From Lindgomyces ingoldianus (Eukaryota > Ascomycota > Dothideomycetes > Pleosporales > Lindgomycetaceae): a stretch of DNA of 64,000 bases. Under the pieces are notes generated by a model. It saw only the letters and a program-made list of their open reading frames with translations, was not told where the DNA came from and did not search any database. Both the position numbers and the translations under genes were made by a program. Of the stretch, positions 11,501-23,071 are shown one piece after another; position 1 is the stretch's first letter, and the number at the start of each line of letters is the position of its first letter. The stretch lies in the NCBI RefSeq assembly GCF_010093535.1, contig NW_022985209.1:62001-126000 (forward strand), read 5' to 3'.

Positions 11501-14244
11501 GAGAAGTTAGCAATAAACTACTTATAGTAGTTTATAAACTCTATAAAAACATAAATATTTTAAATAGTCTTTAGCATTAGCTACTTTTAGATTATCTTAA
11601 TTTTTAAAAGGTTAACTTTAACTTCTTCTAGGTAAACTATGTACCTTAAGTACTTAGTCTTTTATGTGTAAAATTTACACTTACTAATTTTTAAAAAAAG
11701 CTTTACTTTATATAATTTTTATAGCACTTTCTTAATATAAACAACTTGTTCCTTTTTTATGTTAGAATAGACTAGAATATTGTTAAGGTACATAATACAC
11801 GTTACATTAACTAACCCTGCTAAGGCCTAGTTAATATAAGCCTAGAAAGCTGTAAGAGCATTAGTAAAACTAAAAGGCATAACTTAGTACTTAAAATAAC
11901 TATATTAAGTCTAGAATACTATCTTCTACTTATCTTCTTTACAAATACATAATATATAGTACGCATTATAGATATCTAGCTTTATATACTACTTTGCTTT
12001 TCTAAGTTTCTTAAAAGATTCTAAGATAAGTAGTAGTAAGTAATAATTTTTTATTATAATTTAGTTTAAGCTTTTATAATATATATAAAGCTTTAACTCT
12101 TTATTTTCTTTTTTTATAAATAAGATTAGAGCTTTTATAGAAAACTTAGATCTCTAAATTTACTCTCTCTGCAGATAATTACTAATATATTTATAAAAAT
12201 GCTGTAACTTATACTCTAATAAGTTATATAGTAGTTAGTAAAGAAGCTTTATCTTTTCCTCTAGCTTAATAGCTAGATCCTGCAGGCTATGTAGTAGTAC
12301 TTCTAACATTTTATTAGACTTAACTATGTCTGCATATTTTTTATACTCTAGTCTTAACTTAAGCTCTACAGGTCCTAAAGAATCTTTAGTGTTATTAGAC
12401 AGTACACTGCAGATGTAGACATTTATATTAGAACTTTATATAGTTTGCTTAAACTCTACTGCGTCTTCTAAGGCTACCTTAGCGTACTTTAGCACACTAT
12501 AGTTCTTTACGCCCCTAAATAATATATGTCTTATATAAAAGTTTAGCTTTAGATTAAACTAATTAACTTAAAGTAAACTTAAATATATTAAGGGTCCCTT
12601 TAAGTCTATTACTATAAATAGCACTTTATAAGTCTAAACTTTTTCTTAGAAGTTTATAATCTTTATGTTTATAACTATAAAGCTGTAGACAGCAAAGTCT
12701 AATTTATTAGGTGCCTTTAGAAAGACACCTAGTAGGGGCTTAATCTTAAGATCCTGCTTCTTAGCTATTATAGTAGACAGGATGTTTAATTAAGCTTTTT
12801 TATTTACTACAGCTTAAAAGTCTTCTAATAACTCTATGCTTACTATTACTAATAATAAAGTTAACTTTTTTAGGTATAATAAGTCTTAAAAGTTTTTAAG
12901 CTCCTTTTTATTACTTTTTAAGGTAATATAGGCTAAGAGGAAGAAGCTTAGTTTTTTTAGCCTTACTCTTTTTTTTTCTACTTATTCTTGTTAGACTTAT
13001 TTTTATTTTTATCCTTTATAAGACAATCTAGGGAAATATAACCTAGCTGCTTATAATTCTAGTAAGTAACTTTTATTTTATTAAATTTTTACTTTTTTTT
13101 AGCTTTTTTTTAGCTTAAAGGCTTTTTTTATTTTTTTTTAGGCTTCTTTAGGTCTTTATTAGCTAAAGGTAAAGTAGAACACTTTTATGTTTTTTTTTTT
13201 TTTAACTTTAGCTCTTTTCCCTTCTGCAGGCAGTAGTAGGATATGTTACTTTACTTTTTTACCTAAGCTAGCGTCTCTTGCTTACTTTATAGGATATATG
13301 TTAGATTACGCTTAATCTTGTTAGATAGTGTGCTACTAAAGTCTACTATTATTCTATCTAGGCTTTTTTTATTAACTTTAGTCTATAATAGCTTAAGGTA
13401 GGCTAGAAGTTTAGTTAGAAACTAATTAAGTTATTATTTATAGTTTTTTATAGTGTTATAAGCTACCCTTTTTTATTCTGCTAGAGTACTTAATATATTA
13501 AGCATCTTGTTTTTAAGATCTTGCTATGTTAGTAACTATAATAAGTTAATAAGCTTTAAATAAGTGTACTGTGTCTTTTATAGTAATTATAGTGTCTTAT
13601 TAATATATTATAAGCTAAAAGAGATCTTTTATAATTTTTAAGCAAAGCTTAATAGACTTTTTTAGTAATAGTCTTTATTATCCCTACACTACTAGTTGTA
13701 GTCTGCCTTGTTCTTCTTTTTATATTAGTGTAGTAGTTTAGGACGCAGTAGGTTTACTTAGGCTTAAGTAAGTTTTAGTATAATAATATTTAATACCTTA
13801 GTTAGCAACTTATTAAGCGTGTCTATATTACTTACTTTAAATTAATAATAAATTTCTATTATCCTAGCTAGTTCTTGCGCTTCCTGCTGCTCTTGCAGCT
13901 AGGCGTAGGCTTCTGCTAAAGCCTAATTCGCAGGGGTGGACTGTGCGTTGCTTAGTCCTGCACTAGCCCTTCTAACCCTTTCTAGGCCCTAATCACCTTT
14001 TAGATAGCTTAATAAGCCTAATTTATAAAGATTTTTATTATTTTCTTTACTTATCTCTTATTCTGTTCCTCCCTGTGTTAGTGTTAACTTTAGTTAAGTA
14101 TTACTAAAAGTAGTAGTCTTAGCTAGCTTTTTAAGTAGTCTTTAAGCGCTAGTTGCATTTAATTCTTCTCTAGCGTTTTGCTTTAACACTATTATATAGA
14201 AATGTTGCCCTTAAGCAGTATGCTAGCTTGTAGAGCAATTTAAA

Positions 14245-14445
14245 TGTAAAGATAGGATAGTAAGTAGCACAGATAGCACTAAGAGCACGCTTTTAAAGAA
14301 AGATAGGAGTGTATTGTAAGAGAGACAGATTGCTGCCAAGCTTCGCTTGTTAGGATTCATGCTTATATACAAAGCACAGGTCATACGACCTCCAAACAGG
14401 TCAGGTGAGGCCATACTGGCCCGTTCTGGGACATCCGGCCTTACA
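14245..14445 (-). repeat. LTR of element B (5' LTR in element orientation)
   Basis: This is a 201-bp direct repeat of 6950-7150. A 63-codon minus-strand frame runs through it but is only LTR sequence, not a gene. Confidence 0.9.
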
Positions 14446-15125
14446 ACAAACGCCTTTTAGTAGATAAGCGCCTACTTTATAAACAAACTCTTACTAACAC
14501 AGTTGTGTAAGCAGAGCGGCAAAAACGCTGCTAGAGAGAAGGGGCAGCGGGTTACAGTCTATCGTTAGACTAACATAACCCCACTAATAGTGCTCTATAA
14601 TCTAGCTAGGTTAGAACAGGGCTTGTGTACAATCTAATTAGAAGATGCAGAAGCAACGCAGCTGCCCACAGTTATAAGAGAATGCATTATCTGATAGGAA
14701 GGTAGGCTATAAATTAGCAAGCTTAGTAAGCCTGTTACTATAAGCTTATTAAACTTACACAACTTGTTCTTAGCACCTCTAGACATGTATATAGTTTTAA
14801 CCTTAAACAACTTTTAAGAAAGCGTATTTAACGTTTAGTTTATTTATTACATAGACTAAGTAGCATTCTAGCTTTACAAAGAGCTGTAATACTATTTATA
14901 TATCTTGCAACATATATACCTCTAATTCTGTCGAACAGGACTGTTTAACCTAGCTACTATACTGCCGCTATAGGGACAAACCACAATCTAGTCACCCTCC
15001 TAAACCCTGTTAGCCCATTAGCCATTACGTAGGACTGTACACCCTACCGTCGGCCCCTACCTCCTGTCCTATCACCCAAGGAATAACATTAACCCAAGTG
15101 CTTCCACAAAGCAAGGATTATAACA
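14446..15125 (+). mobile_element. Gypsy A2, right segment with its 3' LTR (14550-15125)
   Basis: After the duplicated ACAAA, the host element resumes with the sequence found upstream of the LTR in A and C, including the polypurine AGAGAGAAGGGGCAGCG. The LTR runs 14550-15125 (576 bp). Its first base is G instead of T, and it ends ATTATAACA. Confidence 0.85.
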
Positions 15126-15283
15126 CAAGACTCTGTATAGCCTCAAGCCTTACTATTATTAGAAATAAATTACACTATAATAATTATATATATATAGGTT
15201 ATTATATATTAACTAAAATTAATAGTTAGTTTAATTAAAAGTATTAACTAGGGTAATAGCTTTACATAAAATTTATTTATAAT
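15126..15283. other. AT-rich spacer, no feature seen
   Basis: This is TA-rich sequence with a TATATATA run. I see no reading frame or repeat end in it. Confidence 0.6.
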
Positions 15284-15593
15284 TGTTACGTTTATTTTAC
15301 TAGAACTCTACTAGAGTCCTACTAGCCCACCTACAGTTACGTGCTAGGCTGTATATAGCTCTAGTATCCGATTCTTAAGATTCCTTAAGGATTCGTCTTA
15401 TATATTAATGTAATATATTATTACCTTCTTAGTATTTTATACCTTTTTATCTATAGTATCCTTATATTAATAAATAGATCTTACTTTATTGTAAGGGTAT
15501 ATATGCTATTCTATACACAGAACGACCACTGGTTTACTGTATCCTTTTGCAAGATAGCATACTCATCGAGTGGTGTAGAGCTTGGTTGTGACA
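15284..15593 (+). mobile_element. Candidate Ty1/copia-type LTR plus primer-binding-like site
   Basis: The tract starts TGTTACG. Near 15570 it contains TGGTGTAGAGC, close to the TGGTATCAGAGC primer-binding site (initiator Met tRNA complement) that follows copia 5' LTRs. The phrase before it, CATACTCATCGAG, also resembles the usual copia LTR end. The LTR proper would then be about 15284-15567 and the internal region would begin after the site. Alternatively, TGTTACG...TGTGACA is a solo LTR to 15593. I see no matching target duplication. Confidence 0.4.
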
Positions 15594-16235
15594 TTTATAT
15601 AGTTATTATAGAATTTTAAAAATAAAGCTTATATTAAATAATATTTAGATTTATTTTATATATATTAAAGAATTTTAAATCTTTTATTAGTTTCTAATAA
15701 CTTTCTAAATTCTAATTTTACTTACTTATTTTAAATTCTTATAAGCTATTAATAATAGGTTTTACTTTTATCTTTCATAAGAATATTTTCTTTAATTAAT
15801 ATAACTAAGTATTTTTAAATTTTTATAAGATTTTCTTTTATTAACTTTTTATTAGTTTACAATTTAAGGAGTCTTATATTAGATAGTTATTTTAAAGAAA
15901 TAAGGCTTTTAAGATAGGTATCTATAGTTATAATAATTTAAAAGAAGTACTAAGAATATTAAGGATTAGTTAAGTAAGAAGATAGTTATTTTATAGCTAT
16001 AGTAAGGAGGTATATTTATCTATTACTAATGATTTATTTTTAGTTCTCTGGTATAGATAAGAAGAAAGAATGCGAGGGAAGGGGGGGGTGGGGGGGGGGG
16101 GTTCCATTTTCGGGCCCCCGACCCTGAGTAGTTTAATTACAAGGATGTGAGTCCAACAGAGATTATAGAAATAAGTAGTAAGTAGTTTTAAATATTAAAA
16201 AATAAGCTAAGTAGTAAAAATTACAGGTCATGTAA
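15594..16235. other. AT-rich region with a G-run (16081-16101)
   Basis: There is no gene and no recognisable repeat. The only striking item is 8 G, one T, then 12 G at 16081-16101, flanked by GGGAA and by CGGGCCCCCGACC, a short GC spike at the border between the AT-rich block and the receptor relic. Confidence 0.6.
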
Positions 16236-16239
16236 GCGG

Positions 16240-18711
16240 TTGAACAAAGTCAATGTTGTCGCAAGTGTATGGTGAGTTTGCATTGATAAGAAGAATTCAG
16301 TCAAGCTTAGCGCAGCGATTAACTCCATGTTCCGGTGGTATCAGAACGCTGTGCGCTGCTACGTCTATCTTTCAGATGTCTCTAAACCTGATAGGGCAGA
16401 CAGCGAAAAGGTATGGAAAGAAGCCTTTAGGACGAGCCGATGGTTTACCCAAGGCTGGTGGCTTCAAGAGCTCATCGCACCAAGGCTGGTTAACTTCTTC
16501 AGCTTAGAAGGCGAGCGACTTAGAAGTAAATCCATGCTTAAGCCTGAGATACATGAGATTACTGGAATTGCGAAGAATGCCCTTCAAGGCGATATATTGT
16601 CGAATTTTAGCATTAAAGAGCGGAGGTCCCGGGCCGAGCACCGCAATACCACTATTGAAGAGGATGGAGCCTACTGTTTAATCAGGATCTTCAATGTTTC
16701 TATGGCGCTAATCTACAGAGAGAGAAGGGATCAAGCATTCCAGCGACTAGAGGAAGAGATCCACAAGTTGTACAAGGGTAAGATTCTGCCTAGATGTGCT
16801 GACAGGAGCGATAACCCTGACCAGCACAGGTGTCGACTTTGAACAATTTGCCGTCAAACTCAACCTTAGATCATTTCCTGAAGCTGCACAATTTGTGGCT
16901 ACACAATTTGTGGCTAGAGAGCAGGAGCTGTTGAAGATGTATGAGCTGCTTCATGGTCACAACAGCCGAGCGGCAGTCGTCCTTCATGGGCTAGGAGGAA
17001 TTGGAAAGACTCAGCTGGCAATTGAATACGTCAGACGGCACAAGGAGAAGCACACAGCGATATTCTGGCTAAATGCGAATGATGAAGACTCTCTCCAGCT
17101 CAGCTTTCGCGGCATCGCTCAGCAAGTCCTAAAGTACTACCCCTCAACTAGAGTGCTTAGTGGTGTAGACGTAGAAGGCGAGCTCGATCTAGTGGTCAAT
17201 GGAGTCAAAGCCTGGCTCGATCTCCAGGGAAATACACGTTAGCTAATGATCTATGACAATTACGACAACCCTCGAATTTCCAATCATTCCGACCGTTCGA
17301 CAGTGGATGTACGTCAATACCTGCCGGAGTGTGATCACGGCTCGATTATCATCACAACGCGTTCAGCGCGAGTTACCCAAGGTCGGCGTCTCCACGTTCA
17401 GAAGCTGACAGGCCTCAAGGACGGGCTTAAGATCTTGGCAAACATGTCTAGAAGGGTAGGCATTGAAAGCGGTGTGTGATATGGGTATCAAATGAGTTAG
17501 TAAGAGCTGGCAAGGTAGATCCTGATGCAAAAGTGCTCGTCTCGAAACTCGATGGCCTGCCTCTCGCTCTCTCCACGGCTGGGGTTTACCTAGAGCACGT
17601 GACCACGAGCTTCGCAGAGTATCTCCAGCTGTATGAGACATCATGATCAAAACTCCAGATGACAACTCTAAAGCTAAGCTCCTATAAAGACCGGTCACTA
17701 TACACAACATAGCAGGTAACCTATAATTAGATACAAAATTAGAACGCAGCATCAGCCAAGTTGCTTAAGCTGTGGGCCTATTTCAACAAGCAAGACGTGT
17801 GGTTTAGACTTCTTCAACATGCATGCTCTATAGACAATAAGTGGATACAGAAGCTTACTAAGGATGAATTAAGTTTCAACAAGGCAGTTCAACTGCTCTG
17901 CGAGTACGGTCTAGCTCATCCAGAGCCTTTACTTGGACAGCTGTCTGGATCCGCGGGGTATGGTGTGCATAGTTGTGTGCACTCATGGGCAATATCTGTT
18001 TTGAACGGCAAATGGGACGATGGTCTAGCGCGGCTAGCTCTGACTTGTGTGGCATCTGAAGTTCCTGACACGGATGTAGACAAGTGGTGGCTCCTGCAGC
18101 GGCGGCTCCTTCAACATGCTGCGAGGCATCAACATTTTATTAGGAACGGCAACCTAGGCATCGAGGGGACTGAATGGGCGCTACACAACCTGGGTATGCT
18201 CTATTGGAACCAAGGCAAGCTGGCGGAGGCGGAGGCCATGTACGATCGGGCGCTGCAAGGCAAAGAGGAGGCACTCGGACCGAAGCACACATCGACACTC
18301 GATACGGTCAACAACCTAGGCAACCTCTACAAGAACCAAGGCAGGCTGGCGGAGGCGGAGGCCATGTACGATCGGGCGCTGCAAGGCTACGCGGAGGCTA
18401 TTAGGCCCGAGCTGCTGCTGTCGTATTTGCCAGCGTTGAACACAATGTTCTCCTTCGGTGACCTCTATGTGCGGACAAGTCGTATAGACGCGGCATAGGA
18501 AATGTATAGTCGGGCGTTGGCTGGATACACAGTTGTCCAAGGGCCTTCTTCAAAATGGTGCGAGAAGCTTGAGGATCGACTTCAGGGGTTGCAAGTTGTT
18601 TCTGCTAAGCTCAATGAAAACCAGGCTGAGTTTACAGAGATCAAAGCGACGAAGTCGTGGTCTCTTAAGCGTATATTCCGCAGGCTAGGAATAGGTTCAG
18701 GCGCGAGATAG
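16240..18711 (+). pseudogene. HET / NB-ARC / TPR receptor (fungal NLR) pseudogene, 5'-truncated
   Basis: The order is as follows. C-terminal half of a HET domain (CIDKKNSVKLSAAINSMFRW, SRWFTQGWWLQELIAP, EIHEITGIAKNAL; 16279-16777). A 52-bp intron at 16778-16829, whose removal joins the frames. NB-ARC with P-loop GLGGIGKTQ near 16990 and Walker B LMIYDNYDN at 17246. A second likely intron at 17472-17518 (joins ...IES to DPDAKVL). TPRs at about 18175-18426, where two 42-residue units are nearly identical (LAEAEAMYDRALQG). Such proteins are cytosolic STAND receptors in heterokaryon incompatibility or innate immunity. Six in-frame stops remain at 17240, 17644, 17710, 17728, 17740 and 18496. Those at 17240 and 17710 sit where TGG is expected, and the one at 18496 where CAG is, fitting RIP. 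The HET N-terminus is missing, so this is not functional. Confidence 0.85.
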
Positions 18712-18929
18712 GTCGTAATAGCAAAATTATATCTTAAATTCTCGTCAGCGCCCTTGTCCAAACCTAAGTAACTATAACCTCACTGTCGGAAACTTGATAA
18801 GTAACGTTACAATATCAGAAGGTGATTAAATATATAGTAGGCAACATACGCCAAAATAAGAAATACGTTCTACTACCACATACGCACTACTAGGGCTCTC
18901 TAGGGTTCTGTAATAATCTCATTCGTCTC
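18712..18929. other. Short intergenic stretch
   Basis: I see no feature between the receptor relic and the transposase fragment. Confidence 0.5.
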
Positions 18930-19615
18930 AACCTATCTATCCTTTATCCGCGCAACCTTGGCCCTGGGCTCTGAGAGATCCGTCCTTACCGTAGCAGTCG
19001 TCCGCTTCTGGACCCGCTTTCCCCCTCCCGTAGCAGCATCCTCTGCTTCTGGGTTAGCCTTCACAATTTTCTTAGCCTCCCTAGCCGTTTTCTTGGCCGT
19101 TTTCTCCGCCTTTGCAGCCTCCTTCACTACATGCTCTGCTCGTGCTTTCTCAAGGTCCTCCTATGTCATCACCTTCGCCTTCCCAAGTATTGCTGACTTG
19201 GTCGATCGACGGGCTTTGTCTTCATCGTTCATTTCAGTTAAGAATCTGTTTTAATCATAAAGGAGCGCTTTTTTGGCAAGAAACATCTGAGCAGCATTTG
19301 ACAACTTTGTTAGAGCCGCTCTTTGCGCTGGTTGCTCGCTTCATCTTTAGGAACGTGCTTAATCATATCAAGTAGCGACTTCAAAGCCTCTCCTGATACT
19401 AGTGTAACAGGCGTTAGTAATTCTGTGTAGTGCCAGCAAGTGCCCGCTATTACTTCGTTAGCTTTCAAAATGGTTTGCTAGGTAGGTAGTTTTAGTATAT
19501 CAACAAGAACTCTGTCAGGGTTGAACAGGAATAACCCGCTTCCTCTCCATCCTGCGAGAATATTCCTTTTAGTTAAAGCCGCCTCTCTTGAAGGGCCGTA
19601 AAAATAAGTAAAATG
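18930..19615 (-). pseudogene. C-terminal fragment of a pogo/Fot1-type (DDE_1) transposase
   Basis: Reading minus from 19615: YGPSREAALTKRNILAGWRG, then LFLFNPDRVLVDILKLPT, a stop, QTILKANEVIAG, TPVTLVSGEALKSLLDMI and KHVPKDEASNQRKERL, ending with an Ala/Lys-rich tail (EAAKAEKTAKKTAREAKK, 18933-19127). This is the region after the DDE catalytic core in CENP-B/Fot1-like transposases (NP.RVL, ... TP.....EAL). At least one frameshift and several stops interrupt it. No DDE residues are present. It abuts a foldback-family fragment at 19640. Confidence 0.7.
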
Positions 19616-19639
19616 CTGCTTGCCAATTGTATTAACGCC

Positions 19640-19958
19640 TTCTAAGGGGAAAATCCTTGCGCATATAGCTTAAGTATGTTCTTAATAATTACCTACTCTT
19701 TATTATTACTTATCTTTTATAAGTTAGCTATAAAATTAACTTATAAAGACTATCTAGTATATTAGCTATTTATTATCTTTTACAGAACTAGATACATAGC
19801 TGTAGCATATTACTTTAAGAGTGTTATGTCTTATGTAAACACTTAGAGTGTAAGCTATATCTAACATTCTTTTAGCACGTCTAAGTAGTGTTATTAGGAA
19901 TGCATTAGTATAAAAAAGGTAGTTTAGTAGGGTCTTTGTAAAAGTAAGCAACCTAGGT
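19640..19958 (+). mobile_element. Foldback-family fragment (right arm)
   Basis: The sequence matches 35457-35780 of the complete copy (landmarks CTTGCGCATATAGCTTAAGT, GTAGTTTAGTAGGGTCTT, AAAAGTAAGCAAC). It lacks the last 50 bp or so including the terminal GTACGT. Confidence 0.7.
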
Positions 19959-20039
19959 AAGCCTAAGAGTGCAGGAAGCAGAGGTATATATACAACGCTC
20001 TTAAAAGAAAGTAGTAGACGCATTACTCTAGTTAATTTA

Positions 20040-21760
20040 GAGCACTTTTAAATAAACTTTTTTAAAGCATTTATTACTTACAATAACAGAGCGCTTAAAA
20101 CACTCTATATAGTGTTTTCTATAGCTGCTTTTTTTTAGGTAGCCTTAACTAAGAGCTTATAAGCTTCTAAAAAAACTCTTAAAATAAAAAAATTTATATA
20201 AGCACTTATATAAAGATTTTTTTAAGATTATAGCATAAAAAAAAATAGCTACCCTACTTAAAAAGGCGCTTAGAAAAATATTATATAAACTAAAGTAACA
20301 TCTAAGCTGCCTTTACTAAAGTAGGTATTTACATATAAATTTAACTAGAATAGGTGTTTTACTAAATGTAAAGGTTACATTTGCGTACATAGTAATCTCT
20401 AGAGTAAGGACTTACTCTAGTTAACCTATACTGCTACTCTTGCAGCTAGATTCTTCTAAACAGTAATAGCAATAGCAGCTTAATTTAACCTAAAGATTAA
20501 GTAATATAATCTTATAAGCGTGTTTTTAAACGCGTACTATAAAGGTAAGCTAGAAGTAACATGCAAGCTTCTAAAAGGCTTTACAAAGCCTAGCATATAT
20601 GTTAAGCTTCTATAAGCCTTATATAGACTATGTAACTTACTAATCTTATAGTACTAGAAGCTTTTATAAGCTTTTTAGAAGCTTAAGCTTATTTTATTTA
20701 AAAAAGAACTATACTTATTTTTTAACTTTAATTACTATATCTTACTTCTTTTTTATGTAGATAACATACTTTATATTTATTACTATAATAATAAGTTAAA
20801 AGCTTACTAATTACTTAATATAATTAAAAAATTATATAAGCTAAAAAATTAAAGGCTGTGTAAATAGTTTTTAGAAATTAAAATAATTAAAAATAAAAAA
20901 GCTAGAATAATCTAGCTAGTACATAACATATATATTAAAAAAGTAGTAAAGAAGTTTAACTATATAAAAAGTGCGCTCTTTCTAGGCACTTTTTTACTAT
21001 TAGAAGAGCTTATAAGCAACTAAGGATTAGCATTAAAGCATAAAATTAAGGAATACTAAAAGCGTGTAGGATTAACACTTTACACTGTAATTATAGTGCG
21101 CTCTAATGTAGTGTTTACAGCATCCTAGCTCTTCTACTACCTAATAAACCTAGGAAAGCAGCACTTCTAGGCAGTAAACTAGGCAATTGTGTACCTGTAT
21201 TGCATAAGGCATACAGGCATACAGTACAGAGCACTAGAAGGCGCGCAACTTATTATGTGTAGAGACATGTCTTTTGCTTATTACATAAAGACTAAATAAT
21301 TATTTTATAAATATATTATCTTACTTTTTAAAAGACTAATCTTATAAAAAGTAGCTTTTTAGCTAACAGTAACTATGTTTATAATAAAAGCTAAGCTGCT
21401 TACTTTAGTGCACATTATAAAAAAATTACTGGCTCTAAAACGCTTCTTTAAAGAGCTTACTCTAGAGCTAGGCACACTATAGCAGATCTACTATAACAAC
21501 TAGTAGACAATCTAGTTAGTAGTAAAAAAGAACGCCTAGATAACTACCTACCTGCGCTACATTAATATCTAGAACATATAGCTGCGCTAGAAGCATGCAA
21601 AAGATCTTTTAAAGTGCGCTATATTAAAATAAGTAACATGCTAGTAGATAGACTTATAAAGCACTTACTAAAATAGTAATTTAAGCACTTTAAGTAGCTT
21701 TTAAACTTTAAAGACATATAAATAAGCTTTTAAGAAAAGAAATTATTAATTATTAATAGT
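20040..21760 (+). mobile_element. Ty1/copia pol remnant (RT to RNase H), RIP-degraded
   Basis: The plus strand, read through stops, gives the copia order: FFFYVDNIL (RT YVDD box decayed to YVDN, near 20750), IKKLYKLKN, then KRVGLTLYTVIIVRSNVVF (usual PYRSAVGSLLYAAVITRPDI region, near 21060), LINLGKQHF*AVN near 21145, and the RNase H/C-terminal zone with YNN*QTI*L near 21490 and IL-rich tail to about 21710. About 20040-20700 is too degraded to place. A candidate 3' LTR is at 22709-23071. Confidence 0.65.
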
Positions 21761-21904
21761 AAAGATATCTTTACACTGCCTAGAAATAAGAGAGCTATCT
21801 ACTAGCAGAGACACTCCTCTATGCTATAGAGATTAAGCAGGGATTTAGTACATAAGATGCGCAGAAACATAAAATGCTTAAACTATAAGAAGGTTAACAA
21901 GCTT

Positions 21905-22708
21905 ACCTAAGAGCTTCTTAGCGCGGTGGCGACGCGCCAGGAGCCTAGGGGACACGTCATCCTGCTCCTCCTTCCCCTCCCCCTCTTCTATCTCCTCTAC
22001 TTCCTTCTCCTCCTCCTCCTTCTCCTTCTCCTCTTCCTCCTTCTTCTTTACTACATCTTTTTTAAGCAGAGCTTAAAGAACTAGCTAAAGCTAGAACACA
22101 GCCTATAGCCTGTTAGTCTAATCTAGGGTATAACACATAATCTCTGCGGAGAAGCTTACCTGCTTGTCCTCCGCAACAAGCGCCGCAACAAGGCGCCGCG
22201 CATACACAACAGCAACAGGGGGACTGCAAATAAGTCAAAAGCTAGATCACCCCACACACTGCTACAGGGCTTACAGCAGCAGGCAGCTGTGCCTAGAGGA
22301 ACAGCGCCAGCAGCGCGAACCGCTAGTGGCGGAATTATAGCACTCCCTACTAGAGCGCCCCGCGAGCGCACTCTTTATGCAGCCCAGACAGGACTGCGCG
22401 CGGAGCGCACCAGGGGGAGGCCGGCGGGGAGTCGAGGCCGGAGCGGGGAGCGGGCGCCGGCCGGGGGTGGTAGGCGCAGGGCGGCAGGGGGCAGCGGGCT
22501 TGCGGGCAGCGGGCTTGCGGGCAGCGCGGCCCCGCAGGGCACGCGCGCGAGCAGCTTGTTTAGCTTTATTAAGCTTTATACACACATTAGTAGAGATTAC
22601 AGACAGGTTTAAAGTTGTTTTTAGAGCTTAAAAGCATTAACTTACACGCAGCATGTTAGTTAGATCTAAAGAACAGGAGCTTAGGGAGTAGCAGAATTTA
22701 TTTACCTC
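21905..22708. other. GC-rich island with pyrimidine tract inside the AT desert
   Basis: A C/T-only tract runs about 21968-22055 (TCC, CTC, TTC units). A strongly GC-rich core follows at about 22290-22560 (GGGAGCGGGCGCCGGCC type sequence, and a 17-bp near-repeat GCGGGCTTGCGGGCA). Overlapping low-complexity frames run on both strands, which is expected from stop-poor GC-rich DNA; I call no gene. It lies between the copia pol remnant and a candidate LTR, so it may be non-coding 3' sequence of that element that escaped RIP, or an insertion. Confidence 0.5.
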
Positions 22709-23071
22709 TGTTGCAGCAATCACAGCACGCACGTGACCCGCGCTGCCTAGGAAAACGAGCATTGCGCTGCCTAGGGCAACAAGCACAAAAACAGGGTAAA
22801 CGCCCAGCGCTGCTCTAACAAGCTAAGGTAACGCTCTACGCAGGTGAGCTGCGCAGCAGCTCACCTGGGTGGTGTGTCGCGTATACAGAGAGCCTTGGCT
22901 GGGGCTCGGAGCCTGGGACTGGGGCTCAGAGCCTGGGACGCAGCTCGGGATCTGGAGATATTATGTTCCGAAGCTTGGTGTATATAAGGAGAGCCTTCAG
23001 CTCTCTTAGATAGCAGAGTCACTTCATCTAATCTTCTGAACAGCTACTGCCAGGCTCTTTTATCCTCCACA
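22709..23071 (+). repeat. Candidate copia 3' LTR
   Basis: The tract starts TGTTGCAGC and ends CTCCACA. A TATATAAGG box at about 22980 precedes a pyrimidine-rich leader, as in LTR promoters. It contains near-duplicate GGCTCGGAGCCTGGGACTGG / GGCTCAGAGCCTGGGACG (about 22900-22940). It stops exactly where element D sequence starts. No second copy is in the window and no target duplication is provable. Confidence 0.4.

Larger units (their letters stand above)
6950..14445 (-). mobile_element. Ty3/gypsy element B, complete, inserted in A2 (TSD ACAAA)
   Basis: Two 201-bp LTRs in the same orientation (6950-7150 and 14245-14445; TGTAAAGAT ... GGCCTTACA) bound a 7,496-bp element. ACAAA lies at 6945-6949 and 14446-14450. 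Pol reads on the minus strand: a CCHC-like knuckle with Cys/His changed to Tyr near 13040-13080 (gag end), RT near 11740-12200 with the YxDD box decayed to MYLNNILVYS near 11780, an RNase H tract (TDYNNL) near 11070, and an integrase core (DVIIDFITQLP, YNAILVIVD) near 10200-10320. A polypurine tract lies beside the left LTR (7151-7163, read on minus), confirming minus orientation. Stops are pervasive. Confidence 0.88.

Noticed and set aside
16240..18711. The HET/NB-ARC/TPR locus as a working immune receptor
   Set aside because: Two introns repair the frame changes, but six in-frame stops and a missing HET N-terminus remain.
22156..22631. Several overlapping Ala/Arg/Pro-rich frames on both strands in the GC-rich island
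   Set aside because: Stop-poor GC-rich DNA gives open frames in all directions. Composition is low-complexity, with no domain, and no frame is better than its antisense.
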